Below, one piece after another: positions 1 to 7,122 of a stretch of DNA of 11,995 nucleotides (its first letter is position 1; every line of letters starts with the position of its first letter). The notes under the pieces were generated by a model. The model saw only the letters and a list, made by a program, of their open reading frames with translations. It did no database searches and was not told where the DNA came from. This DNA is from an uncultured Frankineae bacterium (GTDB lineage Bacteria; Actinomycetota; Actinomycetes; Mycobacteriales; SCTD01), in contig CADCUE010000001.1 in assembly GCA_902805805.1 (NCBI GenBank), forward strand, positions 7,894 through 19,888. The letters run 5' to 3'. A program made the position numbers and the translations under genes.

Positions 1-58
1 CTCGCAGATCCAGAAGCTCATCATCGGGCGCGCCCTCACGGGGATCAACGCCTTCTGA
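1..58 (+). CDS. C-terminal end of a probable acyl-CoA dehydrogenase (partial, left edge)
   Basis: The frame starting at base 2 reads SQIQKLIIGRALTGINAF and then stops at TGA 56-58. The pattern S-x-I-Q-[KR]-L-I-I-G-R-A-L is the typical C-terminus of acyl-CoA dehydrogenases, in which the last helix carries the IQ[RK] segment. These flavoenzymes carry out the first oxidation of acyl-CoA in beta-oxidation. Only 18 codons are visible, so the family call rests on that one motif. The gene is followed by 49 bp and then the ABC transporter on the same strand, so co-transcription is possible. The fatty acyl-CoA ligase further right would fit a lipid-degradation theme, but nothing in the sequence links the two. 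Confidence 0.55.
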   Translation, partial: SQIQKLIIGRALTGINAF

Positions 59-107
59 CGCTCGTCTGCTCAGACCCGAAGCCTCCCCTCGACCCTGAGG
101 AGGGCCC

Positions 108-2015
108 GTGCAGGACATGACGCAGATGTCGATGATGCGGTCGTTCCGCCGTGACCCGTCGGTGCAGGAGAAGAAGCTCGCGCCGGGGACGGTCCGGCGG
201 ATCGGCCGCTTCGCCGCGCCGTACAAGCGCGACCTGGTGGTCTTCCTGGTCCTCATCGTCGTGGCGGCCTTCGTGGCGGTGCTCAACCCGCTCATCTTCA
301 AGCTCATCATCGACGACGGCATCGGGACGGACCCGCCGCGCACCGGCGAGCCGGGCCTGGTCATCGGCCTGGCCCTGCTGGTCGCCGGGCTCGCGCTGTT
401 CGACGCCGTCCTGCAGCTGTGGTCGCGCTGGTGCTCGACGCGCATCGGCGAGGGCCTGATCTTCGACATGCGCTCGCAGGTCTACACGCACATCTCCCGC
501 ATGCCGATCGCCTTCTTCACGCGCACGCAGACCGGTGCGCTGATCAGCCGGCTCAACAACGACGTGCTCGGCGCGCAGTCCGCCTTCACCGGGACCCTGT
601 CGGGCGTCGTCAGCAACGTCATCGGCGTCGTCCTGACGCTGATCGCGATGCTGGTCCTGTCCTGGCAGATCACGCTGCTGTCGCTGGTGCTGCTGCCGGT
701 GTTCGTCGTCCCGGCCAAGCTCATCGGCACCAGGCTCCAGGAGCTGACGCGGGAGTCGTACGCCCTCAACGCCTCGATGACCAACACGATGACCGAGCGC
801 TTCAACGTCTCGGGCGCGCTGCTGGTCAAGCTGTTCGGGCGGCCGGAGGTCGAGGAGAGCTCGTTCCGCGACAAGGCCGGCCGGGTCCGCGACATCGGCG
901 TCACGAGCGCGATGTACGGCCGGGTCTTCTTCGTCTCGCTCACCACCGTGGCCGCCCTCGCCACGGCGATGGTCTACGGCGTCGGCGGCACCCTGGCCGC
1001 GCAGGGCTCGCTCGGCGTCGGCACGGTCGTCGCGCTCGCGGCCTACCTCACCCGGCTCTACGGCCCGCTGACCGCGCTGTCCAACGTGCGGGTCGACGTC
1101 ATGACGGCGCTGGTCAGCTTCGAGCGGGTCTTCGAGGTGCTCGACCTCGAGCCCATGGTGGCCGAGAAGCCGGGCGCGGTCGACCTGCCCTCGCGGGCGC
1201 TGTCGGTCGAGTTCGACGACGTGGTGTTCGCCTACCCGACCGCCGAGGAGGTGTCGCTGGCCTCGCTCGAGTCGGTGGCCAAGCTCGACAGCTCACCGTC
1301 CACCACGGTGCTGCACGGCGTGCGCTTCCGCGCCGAGCCGGGGCAGCTCATCGCCCTGGTGGGACCGTCCGGCGCCGGCAAGACCACGATCAGCCAGCTC
1401 GTCACGCGCATGTACGACGTGAAGGGCGGCGCCGTGCGCCTCGGCGGGCTCGACGTGCGCGACGTGACCCTGCAGTCCCTGCGCGACGCCGTCGGCGTCG
1501 TCACCCAGGACGCCCACATGTTCCACGACACGATCCGCGCCAACCTGCTGTACGCCGCGCCCGACGCGGGCGACGAGCAGCTGTGGGCGGCGCTCGACGC
1601 GGCGCAGGTCGGCGATCTGGTGCGCACGCTGCCGGACGGGCTGGACACCCTCGTCGGGGACCGCGGCTACCGCCTGTCCGGCGGTGAGAAGCAGCGCATG
1701 GCCATCGCCCGGCTGCTGCTCAAGGCGCCCGGCGTGGTCGTGCTCGACGAGGCGACTGCCCACCTCGACTCCGAGTCGGAGGCGGCCGTGCAGCGCGCGC
1801 TGTCGACCGCGCTGGTCGGCCGCACCTCGCTGGTCATCGCGCACCGCCTGTCGACGGTGCGCGACGCCGACCAGATCCTCGTCGTGGAGCAGGGCCGGGT
1901 CGTCGAGCAGGGCCGCCACGAGGACCTCCTGCGTCGCGGGGGGCTCTACACCGAGCTGTACCGCACGCAGTTCGAGCGCCAGGAGCGCGAGCCCCTGGCA
2001 GCGGTCGCCGACTAG
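108..2015 (+). CDS. ABC transporter, fused permease and ATPase (MsbA/BmrA-type half-transporter)
   Basis: This 635-residue half-transporter should act as a dimer in the cytoplasmic membrane and export an unknown substrate. The N-terminal half is an ABC type-1 transmembrane domain, with clear hydrophobic segments near residues 43-65, 84-104, 160-205 and 270-320. The C-terminal half is a complete ATPase: A-loop Tyr376, Walker A GPSGAGKTT from 419, Q-loop Gln467, signature LSGGEKQ 523-529 (Glu in place of the usual Gln), Walker B VVVLDEA 543-549 with catalytic Glu548, and H-loop His579. About 20 extra residues lie between the A-loop strand and the next strand (roughly 379-398, containing SLASLESV). 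I recall this insertion from related actinobacterial transporters. A GGAGG at 99-103 precedes the GTG start by only four bases. ATG 117 is an alternative start and lies thirteen bases from the same site. The substrate cannot be read from the sequence. Confidence 0.96.
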   Translation: MQDMTQMSMMRSFRRDPSVQEKKLAPGTVRRIGRFAAPYKRDLVVFLVLIVVAAFVAVLNPLIFKLIIDDGIGTDPPRTGEPGLVIGLALLVAGLALFDAVLQLWSRWCSTRIGEGLIFDMRSQVYTHISRMPIAFFTRTQTGALISRLNNDVLGAQSAFTGTLSGVVSNVIGVVLTLIAMLVLSWQITLLSLVLLPVFVVPAKLIGTRLQELTRESYALNASMTNTMTERFNVSGALLVKLFGRPEVEESSFRDKAGRVRDIGVTSAMYGRVFFVSLTTVAALATAMVYGVGGTLAAQGSLGVGTVVALAAYLTRLYGPLTALSNVRVDVMTALVSFERVFEVLDLEPMVAEKPGAVDLPSRALSVEFDDVVFAYPTAEEVSLASLESVAKLDSSPSTTVLHGVRFRAEPGQLIALVGPSGAGKTTISQLVTRMYDVKGGAVRLGGLDVRDVTLQSLRDAVGVVTQDAHMFHDTIRANLLYAAPDAGDEQLWAALDAAQVGDLVRTLPDGLDTLVGDRGYRLSGGEKQRMAIARLLLKAPGVVVLDEATAHLDSESEAAVQRALSTALVGRTSLVIAHRLSTVRDADQILVVEQGRVVEQGRHEDLLRRGGLYTELYRTQFERQEREPLAAVAD

Positions 2016-2034
2016 CGCGTCGAGCGGGGACGGC

Positions 2035-2196
2035 TCAGCCGGCGCCGCCCTGGCCGCCGGCGCCGCCGAGCTCGCCGTCGTCGGTCAGCTGCTCCGGGTC
2101 GGTCGTGGCCGGCGTCTCGGCCGTGTCCAGGTCGGCCGGGTCGGCGCTGATGTCGGTCCCGTCGAGGACCGGGGCACTGTCCTGTGGCTGCGTCAT
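2035..2196 (-). CDS. small acidic, disorder-prone protein (53 aa), function unknown
   Basis: I do not recognise this protein. It begins MTQPQDSAPVLDG and ends in a Gly-rich tail, ELGGAGGQGGAG. It has 12 Asp/Glu and no Lys or Arg, no cysteine and no hydrophobic segment, so it is probably soluble and unfolded by itself. It looks like a real gene because almost all third codon positions are G or C, and a G-rich stretch lies just before the ATG at 2196. An in-frame upstream start at 2235 would add a basic, less plausible leader. The tail is encoded by a 12-bp direct repeat (2038-2049 and 2056-2067). It is divergent from the phosphatase gene (68 bp between starts) and convergent with the ABC gene (19 bp between ends). 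It resembles the 49-residue protein at 8301-8450 in composition and in its MTQP start. Confidence 0.62.
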   Translation of the reverse strand: MTQPQDSAPVLDGTDISADPADLDTAETPATTDPEQLTDDGELGGAGGQGGAG

Positions 2197-2264
2197 GCCG
2201 CCCCCGTACCCCCACCGGCGAGAAGCAAAGGGCACGCGGGCGCCGGAGGAGGCAGGATCGACAG

Positions 2265-3911
2265 ATGCCCTCCCTGCTGCTCGGCCCCCTCCTGCGGCAC
2301 GTCGACGAGACGTCCGCCACGGTCTGGGTGGAGACCGACGAGCCGTGCGAGGTCTCGGTCCTGGACTGCAGCACGCCGACCTTCACCGTGGCCGGGCACC
2401 ACTACGCGCTCGTCGTCTGCGCCGGCCTGTCGCCCGGGACGACGACGCCGTACGCCGTGCACCTGGACGGCACGCAGGCCTGGCCGCTGCCGGACGACCC
2501 GTACCCGCCGCCCACCGTCCGGACCCGCACCGGTGAGGGCGCCGAGCCCCTGCGGCTGCTGTTCGGGTCCTGCCGCGTCACCCGGCCGCACGACGCGCCG
2601 TACACCTCCACGCGCAGCAAGGAGGGCGTCGGCATCGACGCGCTGCACGCCTACGGCCAGCGGATGCTCTCCCGCGAGGAGCCCGCGTGGCCGGACGCGC
2701 TGCTGCTCGTCGGCGACCAGGTCTACGCCGACGAGGTGTCGCCCAGGACGCTCGAGCACATCGAGCGCACCCGCGGCACCGAGGCGCCGCCGGGGGAGGG
2801 GGTGGCCGACTTCGAGGAGTACACGCTGCTCTACCGCGAGGCGTGGAGCGACCCGCTGATCCGCTGGGTCCTGTCGACGCTGCCGACGGCGATGGTCTTC
2901 GACGACCACGACATCCACGACGACTGGAACACCTCGGCGCAGTGGCGGCGCTCGATGCAGGCGACCGACTGGTGGGCGGCGCGCATCGAGGGCGGGCTGA
3001 TGGCGTACTGGCTCTACCAGCACCTCGGCAACCTCGCGCCCGACGCGCTCGCGCAGGACGAGACGTGGGCCGCGCTCAAGCAGGTCGACGACGGCGAGGA
3101 CCTGCTCAGGGAGTACGCCCGCACGGCCGACGCCGAGGCCGACGGCGGCAAGGGCGTGCGCTGGAGCTACCGCCGGGACTACGGCGACGTGCGCCTGCTC
3201 GTCCTCGACTCGCGCGGCGGCCGGGTGCTGGAGACCGGCGACCGCTCGATGGTCGACGCGCGGGAGTGGGACTGGATCGTCGAGCAGACCAAGGACTGCG
3301 CCTCCCACCTGCTGCTGGCCAGCTCGCTGCCGGTGCTGCTGCCGCCGGCGGTGCACGGGCTCGAGGCCTGGAACGAGGCGGTGTGCGACGGGGCCTGGGG
3401 GCCGCGCTGGGCGCGGTGGGGGGAGAAGGTCCGGCAGGCCGCGGACCTCGAGCACTGGGCGGCGTTCCGGGGGTCGTTCGAGGCGCTGCTCGACCTGGTG
3501 GCGGACGTCGGGTCCGGCAAGACCGGGCCGGCGCCCGCGACGATCACCTTCCTCGGCGGCGACGTGCACTTCTCCTACCTGGCGCAGGCGCGCTTCGCGA
3601 GCTCGCGGCAGGTGACCAGCGCCGTGCACCAGGCGGTCTGCTCGCCGGTGCGCAACCCGGTCTACCGGCCGGTGCAGCTGATGGACCGGTTCGCGCGTAC
3701 GCAGGGCGGTCGCGCGGTCGGGCGCGCCCTGATGCGGGCCGCGCGCGTGCCCCTGCCGCCGGTGGACTGGTCCGTCGACCGCGGGCCCACCTTCGCCAAC
3801 GCGATCGGGGCGCTCGAGATCGAGGGGCGCACCTCGCTGTTCCGGCTGGAGCGGACGGTGGCCGGCGACGGCCAGCCGCTCGAGACGGTGCTGGAGGAGC
3901 GCCTGGCCTAG
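2265..3911 (+). CDS. PhoD-like metallophosphatase (alkaline phosphatase D family)
   Basis: This 548-residue protein has an N-terminal beta-rich region (about 1-95), as in PhoD-like proteins, and then a metallophosphatase domain. Visible metal-site motifs are GDQVYADE 150-157, FDDHDIHDDWN 212-222 (Asp and His metal ligands), LLVLDSRG 311-318 and GGDVHF 431-436. The family hydrolyses phosphomonoesters or diesters using metal ions such as Fe and Ca. Classical PhoD carries a twin-arginine signal, but this protein starts MPSLLLGPLLRHVDE with no signal peptide, so it is probably cytoplasmic with an unknown substrate. ATG 2265 was chosen because AGGA at 2254-2257 and GGAGGAGG at 2245-2252 precede it, and because the upstream in-frame extension is an Arg-rich non-domain sequence. 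The stop overlaps the convergent MarR gene through a shared CTAG. Confidence 0.93.
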   Translation: MPSLLLGPLLRHVDETSATVWVETDEPCEVSVLDCSTPTFTVAGHHYALVVCAGLSPGTTTPYAVHLDGTQAWPLPDDPYPPPTVRTRTGEGAEPLRLLFGSCRVTRPHDAPYTSTRSKEGVGIDALHAYGQRMLSREEPAWPDALLLVGDQVYADEVSPRTLEHIERTRGTEAPPGEGVADFEEYTLLYREAWSDPLIRWVLSTLPTAMVFDDHDIHDDWNTSAQWRRSMQATDWWAARIEGGLMAYWLYQHLGNLAPDALAQDETWAALKQVDDGEDLLREYARTADAEADGGKGVRWSYRRDYGDVRLLVLDSRGGRVLETGDRSMVDAREWDWIVEQTKDCASHLLLASSLPVLLPPAVHGLEAWNEAVCDGAWGPRWARWGEKVRQAADLEHWAAFRGSFEALLDLVADVGSGKTGPAPATITFLGGDVHFSYLAQARFASSRQVTSAVHQAVCSPVRNPVYRPVQLMDRFARTQGGRAVGRALMRAARVPLPPVDWSVDRGPTFANAIGALEIEGRTSLFRLERTVAGDGQPLETVLEERLA

Positions 3912-4390
3912 GGGGCCGGCGGACGGCCCGGCCCGGCGATGAACTCGCGGTAGGCGTCGGCGATGCCCGTGAGGAAGCGCTGCACCGCAGCCCGCTCGGG
4001 CTCGGACAGGCCCTCGGAGGCCCGCGCCGACAGCGCCAGCAGCGGCCCGAGCTCGGTGAAGACGTGAGCCGCCCCGGACGGCGTCACGGCCAGGACCTGC
4101 CGGCGCCGGTCGTCCGGGTGCGCGTTGCGCACGACGTGGCCCGCGGCCTGCAGCCGGTGGACCGACTGCGTGGCGGCCGCCGACGTGACGCCGAGCCGCC
4201 GGGACAGCTCGACGGGCCCGAGCGGCTCGCGGGCCAGCATGACGTGCTCCATCGCCTCGACGTCGTGCACCGACAGGCCCAGCCGGCGGGCGAGCACCGT
4301 GCGCGCCAGGGACGTGAGGGTGAGCACCTCCCGCAGGGCGAGCTGCAGGGGGTCCGGCGGAGACGGCGGTCCGGGCGGGGGTTGCGGCAC
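3908..4390 (-). CDS. MarR-family transcriptional regulator
   Basis: This 160-residue winged-helix protein probably binds DNA as a dimer. After a Pro-rich start (residues 2-14), helices at 15-53 form part of the dimer interface. The helix-turn-helix covers about 57-83 (GPVELSRRLGVTSAAATQSV), and the wing follows at 85-103, containing HPDDRRRQVLAVTPSG, the standard MarR wing signature. The only plausible start is GTG at 4390, because an in-frame stop lies about 20 bases upstream. No good ribosome binding site is present, so a leaderless or short-leader mRNA is possible. The gene is divergent from the MMPL transporter with a 59-bp gap that holds a palindrome (4417-4435). The usual arrangement is that MarR represses both itself and the transporter until a ligand binds. 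The ligand is unknown. Confidence 0.93.
   Translation of the reverse strand: MPQPPPGPPSPPDPLQLALREVLTLTSLARTVLARRLGLSVHDVEAMEHVMLAREPLGPVELSRRLGVTSAAATQSVHRLQAAGHVVRNAHPDDRRRQVLAVTPSGAAHVFTELGPLLALSARASEGLSEPERAAVQRFLTGIADAYREFIAGPGRPPAP
3913..3929. terminator. possible hairpin at the phosphatase/MarR convergent junction
   Basis: GGGCCG at 3913-3918 and CGGCCC at 3924-3929 form a perfect 6-bp, all-GC stem with a 5-base loop, starting two bases after the phosphatase stop codon. No T-tract follows, so this is not a classic intrinsic terminator. GC-rich hairpins without T-tracts are often proposed to end transcripts in actinobacteria. It also lies inside the last codons of the MarR gene (Gly/Pro/Arg), and GC-rich coding can create such stems by chance. 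Confidence 0.3.
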
Positions 4391-4416
4391 GTCACCGAGC
4401 GTGGCACAGTCTCAAG

Positions 4417-4435
4417 TCGCTCACCGTCTTAGCGA
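4417..4435. promoter_or_regulatory. candidate MarR operator between marR-like gene and MMPL gene
   Basis: The 59-bp gap between the two divergent genes holds an interrupted palindrome. TCGCT at 4417-4421 pairs with AGCGA at 4431-4435 around a 9-base centre, with one more symmetric A/T pair at 4423 and 4429. The core reads CGCTnAnnnnnTnAGCG. The length and position fit a site for a MarR dimer, and it is only 15 bases upstream of the MMPL start codon, where bound protein would block transcription or initiation. This is inferred from position and symmetry only. Confidence 0.5.
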
Positions 4436-4449
4436 ACTTCGGAGTCGTC

Positions 4450-6591
4450 ATGACCCTGCACTCCTCCCCGCCGACCGCGCCGCACCTCCCGACGACGAGC
4501 TCCGGGCCGACCGGTGCCGCCGACGGTGCCCGGCGCCGGCGCCGTCCCGCACTGCTCGCGGTCCTCGTCCTGCTGGCAGGCGTCGTCGCGTCGGCGCTGG
4601 TCCTGGTCCTGGGGCCCTCGGACGCCCGGACGAGCGAGAGCACGGGCACGTCGCTGCCGGCGGGGGCGCCCTCCGCCGAGGTCGCGGAGCGCCTGGCGCG
4701 GTCGTCGTCCGGCGAGGCCGCGCCCGCGGTGGTGGTCTTCAGCCGCCGGGACGGGGCGCCGCTGACCGGCGCCGACCTGGAGGCGGTCGGCGAGCGGGCA
4801 GCCGGACTGGCGCGGACCGGGCTCCCTGGGCCGCCGGCCGAGCCGGTCGCAGGTCCCGAGGGCGAGGTCGCCACGGTCACGGTCCTGCTGTCCACGGCGC
4901 TGTCCGACGAGGCGAACGCCACGGCCGTCGAGCGCGTGCGCGCGGCGGCTGGCGAAGGGCTGCCCCCGACGCTGCTCGCGCAGGTGACCGGCGGCCCCGC
5001 CTACCGTGCCGACATCGGTGCGGTCTTCGAGGGCGCCGACGTCCGCCTGCTGCTGGCGACCGCCGGGGTCGTGGCGCTGCTCCTGCTGCTGACCTACCGC
5101 AGCCCGGTGCTGTGGCTGGTGCCGCTCGTCGTCGTCGCCGTCGGCGACCGGGTCGCGACCGTGCTGGTCGGCGTTCTGGCGTCGAGCGCGGGCGTGGAGG
5201 TCGACGCCTCCGCCGCCGGCATCATCTCGGTCCTCGTCTTCGGCGCGGGGACCAACTACGCCCTGCTGCTGGTGTCCCGCTACCGCGACGAGCTGCGGCT
5301 GCGCGAGGACCGCTTCGCCGCCATGGAGCAGGCGCTGCGCCGGACGTCCCCGGCGATCCTCGCCAGCGGCGGGACCGTCGCCCTGAGCCTGCTCACCCTG
5401 CTCGCGGCCGACCTGACCAGCAACCGGGGTCTCGGCTTCGGCGGCGCGGTCGGCGTGGTCGTCGCCATGGTGGTCGGTCTGGTCGTGCTGCCGGCCGCTC
5501 TCGTCCTGCCCGGGCGCTGGCTGTTCTGGCCGTTCGTGCCCCGCGTCGGCGACCCGACCACGGCTCAGCGCGCGGGGCTGTGGTCGCGCCTGGGCGCGCT
5601 GGTCGCCCGCCGCCCCGGGACCGTGGCCGTCGGCTCGCTCCTGCTGCTCGGCGCCCTGTCGCTGGGCTCGCTCGGCGCCACGACCGGGCTGGCCCTGGCC
5701 GACTCCTTCCGCGAGACGCCGGAGGCCGTCGAGGGCCAGCGCACGCTCGAGCGGGCGCTGCCCGGCGGGGCGACCCAGCCGCTGACGGTCCTGTCGTCGC
5801 CGCGGACGGCCTCGGCGGTCGCGGCGGCGGCGGCCGAGGTGCCCGACGTGGCGGCGGTCCGTCCCGGTCCGCCGGCGGGCGACCTCTCCGTGACCTCGGT
5901 GGTGCTGGCCACCGCGCCCGGCACCGCTCGCTCCGACGCAGCCGTCGTCGCCCTGCGCGAGCGCCTGTCGCGGGTGCCGGGCGCCGACGCCCTGGTCGGC
6001 GGCGAGACCGCTGAGGCGTACGACGTCGCGCAGGCCACAGCGCGCGACACGCGCGTCGTCGTGCCGCTCGTGCTGGTCCTCGTGTTCGCGGTCCTGGCCG
6101 TGCTGCTGCGGTCCCTGCTGGCACCGCTGCTGCTGGTGCTGACGACGGTCGTGTCGTACTTCGCCGCGCTCGGCGCAGCGTGGCTGGTGTTCGACCTCGT
6201 CCTCGGCTTCCCGGCGCTCGACGTCGGCGTGCCGCTGCTGAGCTTCCTGTTCCTCGTGGCGCTCGGCGTCGACTACAGCGTCTTCCTCATCGCCCGCACG
6301 CGCGAGGACGTGCTCGACGGGCACTCCACGCGCGCCGCCGTGCTGCGCGCGCTGTCCGCCACCGGCGGCGTGATCACCAGCGCCGGCATCGTGCTCGCCG
6401 CGGTCTTCACCGTGCTGGGCGTGCTGCCGATCATCGTGCTGACCCAGATCGGCGTCATCGTCGGCCTGGGCGTGCTGCTCGACACGCTCGTCGTGCGCAC
6501 GGTGCTGGTGCCGTCCCTGGCGCTGCTGCTCGGCGACCGCTACTGGTGGCCGAACCGCCTGGAGGGCCGCCCGGTCGGGGCTGCGCGGTGA
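4450..6591 (+). CDS. MMPL-family (RND superfamily) membrane transporter
   Basis: This 713-residue protein has the duplicated MMPL layout: TM1 at about 34-55, an external domain at 56-197, a TM2-6 bundle at about 199-350, TM7 at about 391-410, a second external domain, then TM8-12 from about 536 to 700. MMPL proteins use the proton gradient to move lipids or drugs across the cytoplasmic membrane. The second half has the expected Asp-Tyr pair of the proton relay (GVDYSVFLIAR, Asp608-Tyr609). At the equivalent site of the first half the sequence is GAGTNYALLLVSRYRDEL, so Asn269-Tyr270 replaces Asp-Tyr. The start is well supported by GGAG at 4441-4444, five bases before the ATG. The divergent MarR gene is the likely regulator. 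It ends three bases from the convergent DUF1348 gene. The substrate is unknown; lipid or drug export is the family expectation. Confidence 0.95.
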   Translation: MTLHSSPPTAPHLPTTSSGPTGAADGARRRRRPALLAVLVLLAGVVASALVLVLGPSDARTSESTGTSLPAGAPSAEVAERLARSSSGEAAPAVVVFSRRDGAPLTGADLEAVGERAAGLARTGLPGPPAEPVAGPEGEVATVTVLLSTALSDEANATAVERVRAAAGEGLPPTLLAQVTGGPAYRADIGAVFEGADVRLLLATAGVVALLLLLTYRSPVLWLVPLVVVAVGDRVATVLVGVLASSAGVEVDASAAGIISVLVFGAGTNYALLLVSRYRDELRLREDRFAAMEQALRRTSPAILASGGTVALSLLTLLAADLTSNRGLGFGGAVGVVVAMVVGLVVLPAALVLPGRWLFWPFVPRVGDPTTAQRAGLWSRLGALVARRPGTVAVGSLLLLGALSLGSLGATTGLALADSFRETPEAVEGQRTLERALPGGATQPLTVLSSPRTASAVAAAAAEVPDVAAVRPGPPAGDLSVTSVVLATAPGTARSDAAVVALRERLSRVPGADALVGGETAEAYDVAQATARDTRVVVPLVLVLVFAVLAVLLRSLLAPLLLVLTTVVSYFAALGAAWLVFDLVLGFPALDVGVPLLSFLFLVALGVDYSVFLIARTREDVLDGHSTRAAVLRALSATGGVITSAGIVLAAVFTVLGVLPIIVLTQIGVIVGLGVLLDTLVVRTVLVPSLALLLGDRYWWPNRLEGRPVGAAR

Positions 6592-6604
6592 GCCTCAGCG
6601 CAGC
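6580..6604. terminator. possible bidirectional hairpin spanning two convergent stop codons
   Basis: GCTGCGC at 6580-6586 and GCGCAGC at 6598-6604 are a perfect 7-bp inverted repeat. Inside it the TGA stop of the MMPL gene (6589-6591) pairs with the TCA that encodes the TGA stop of the minus-strand gene (6595-6597). The result is a 10-bp stem with a two-G bulge and a 3-base loop. It would form in transcripts from either direction, so it could separate the convergent genes. No T-tract follows. Confidence 0.4.
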
Positions 6605-7047
6605 GGCAGCTCGTCGTCGCGCTCGGCCTCGGTCCGCGGACCGCGGATGCGGCGGTCCGCCTCGTCGATCGCCACGTCGTCGATGCTCGCCTCGCGCCGG
6701 CGCATGTAGCCCTCGGCGTCGAACTCCCAGTTCTCGTTGCCGTAGCTGCGCCACCACTGGCCGGTGCCGTCGCGCCACTCGTACTGGAAGCGCACGGCGA
6801 TGCGGTCGTCGGAGAAGGCCCACAGCGCCTTGCGCAGCGCGTAGTCCTGCTCCTCGTCCCACTTGCGGCGCAGGAACGCGACGACCTGCTCGCGGCCGTG
6901 GAGGAACTCCGAGCGGTTGCGCCACTGCGTGTCCGGCGTGTAGGCCGCCGCCACGCGCTCGGGGTCGCGGGTGTTCCAGGCGTCCTCCGCGGCCTGCACC
7001 TTGGTGCGCGCGGTGCTCTCGTCGAAGGGGGGGACGGGTGGGCGCAC
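6595..7047 (-). CDS. DUF1348 / SnoaL-like (NTF2 fold) protein
   Basis: This 150-residue protein matches the DUF1348 pattern from memory: [18 protein letters not shown] (residues 20-37), TQWRNR (40-45), a GREQVVAFL segment (51-59), [17 protein letters not shown] (75-91) and [11 protein letters not shown] (100-110). The family folds like nuclear transport factor 2, a cone-shaped alpha+beta barrel often used as a small-molecule pocket. No reaction is established for DUF1348, so I give none. The GTG start at 7047 is supported by GAGGAGA on the minus strand, about six bases upstream. The gene lies 75 bp downstream of the alcohol dehydrogenase on the same strand. That gap has its own repeats, so co-transcription is possible but not certain. 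Confidence 0.9.
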   Translation of the reverse strand: MRPPVPPFDESTARTKVQAAEDAWNTRDPERVAAAYTPDTQWRNRSEFLHGREQVVAFLRRKWDEEQDYALRKALWAFSDDRIAVRFQYEWRDGTGQWWRSYGNENWEFDAEGYMRRREASIDDVAIDEADRRIRGPRTEAERDDELPLR

Positions 7048-7077
7048 GGCGGTCTCCTCGCGGGTCGGGACGAGCGG

Positions 7078-7099
7078 TCGGGCAGTGTTCGGGCAGTCT
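7078..7099. repeat. tandem 11-bp direct repeat in the ADH-DUF1348 gap
   Basis: TCGGGCAGTGT (7078-7088) is followed directly by TCGGGCAGTCT (7089-7099), identical at 10 of 11 positions. TCGGG also begins at 7065, a possible decayed third copy. The period equals about one helical turn. A short perfect palindrome GGCACTGTGCC (7105-7115) and a run of seven G (7100-7106) follow. The cluster lies between two minus-strand genes and could be a regulator site or a remnant of slippage. Confidence 0.5.
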
Positions 7100-7122
7100 G
7101 GGGGGGCACTGTGCCACCGCCG

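Noticed and set aside
82..103. Possible hairpin of CCTCC (82-86) with GGAGG (99-103) hiding the ABC ribosome binding site
   Set aside because: Only five pairs with no extension on either side, and purine/pyrimidine-rich leaders form such pairs easily.
2038..2067. 12-bp direct repeat GCCGGCGCCGCC as a possible mobile or regulatory repeat
   Set aside because: It is explained by the Gly-Gly-Ala-Gly codons at the end of the 53-residue protein.
2215..2246. CCGGCG/CGCCGG inverted repeat in the gap before the phosphatase gene
   Set aside because: Six GC-only bases separated by 20 bases are expected by chance at this base composition.
2193..3629. A 478-codon minus-strand frame opposite the phosphatase gene
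   Set aside because: Shadow frame without recognisable domain, overlapping a gene with all its metal-binding motifs.
4429..6324. A 631-codon minus-strand frame opposite the MMPL gene
   Set aside because: Composition is Gln/Arg/His/Asp-rich, typical of an antisense shadow of GC-rich membrane-protein codons. The MMPL frame has clear helices and family motifs.
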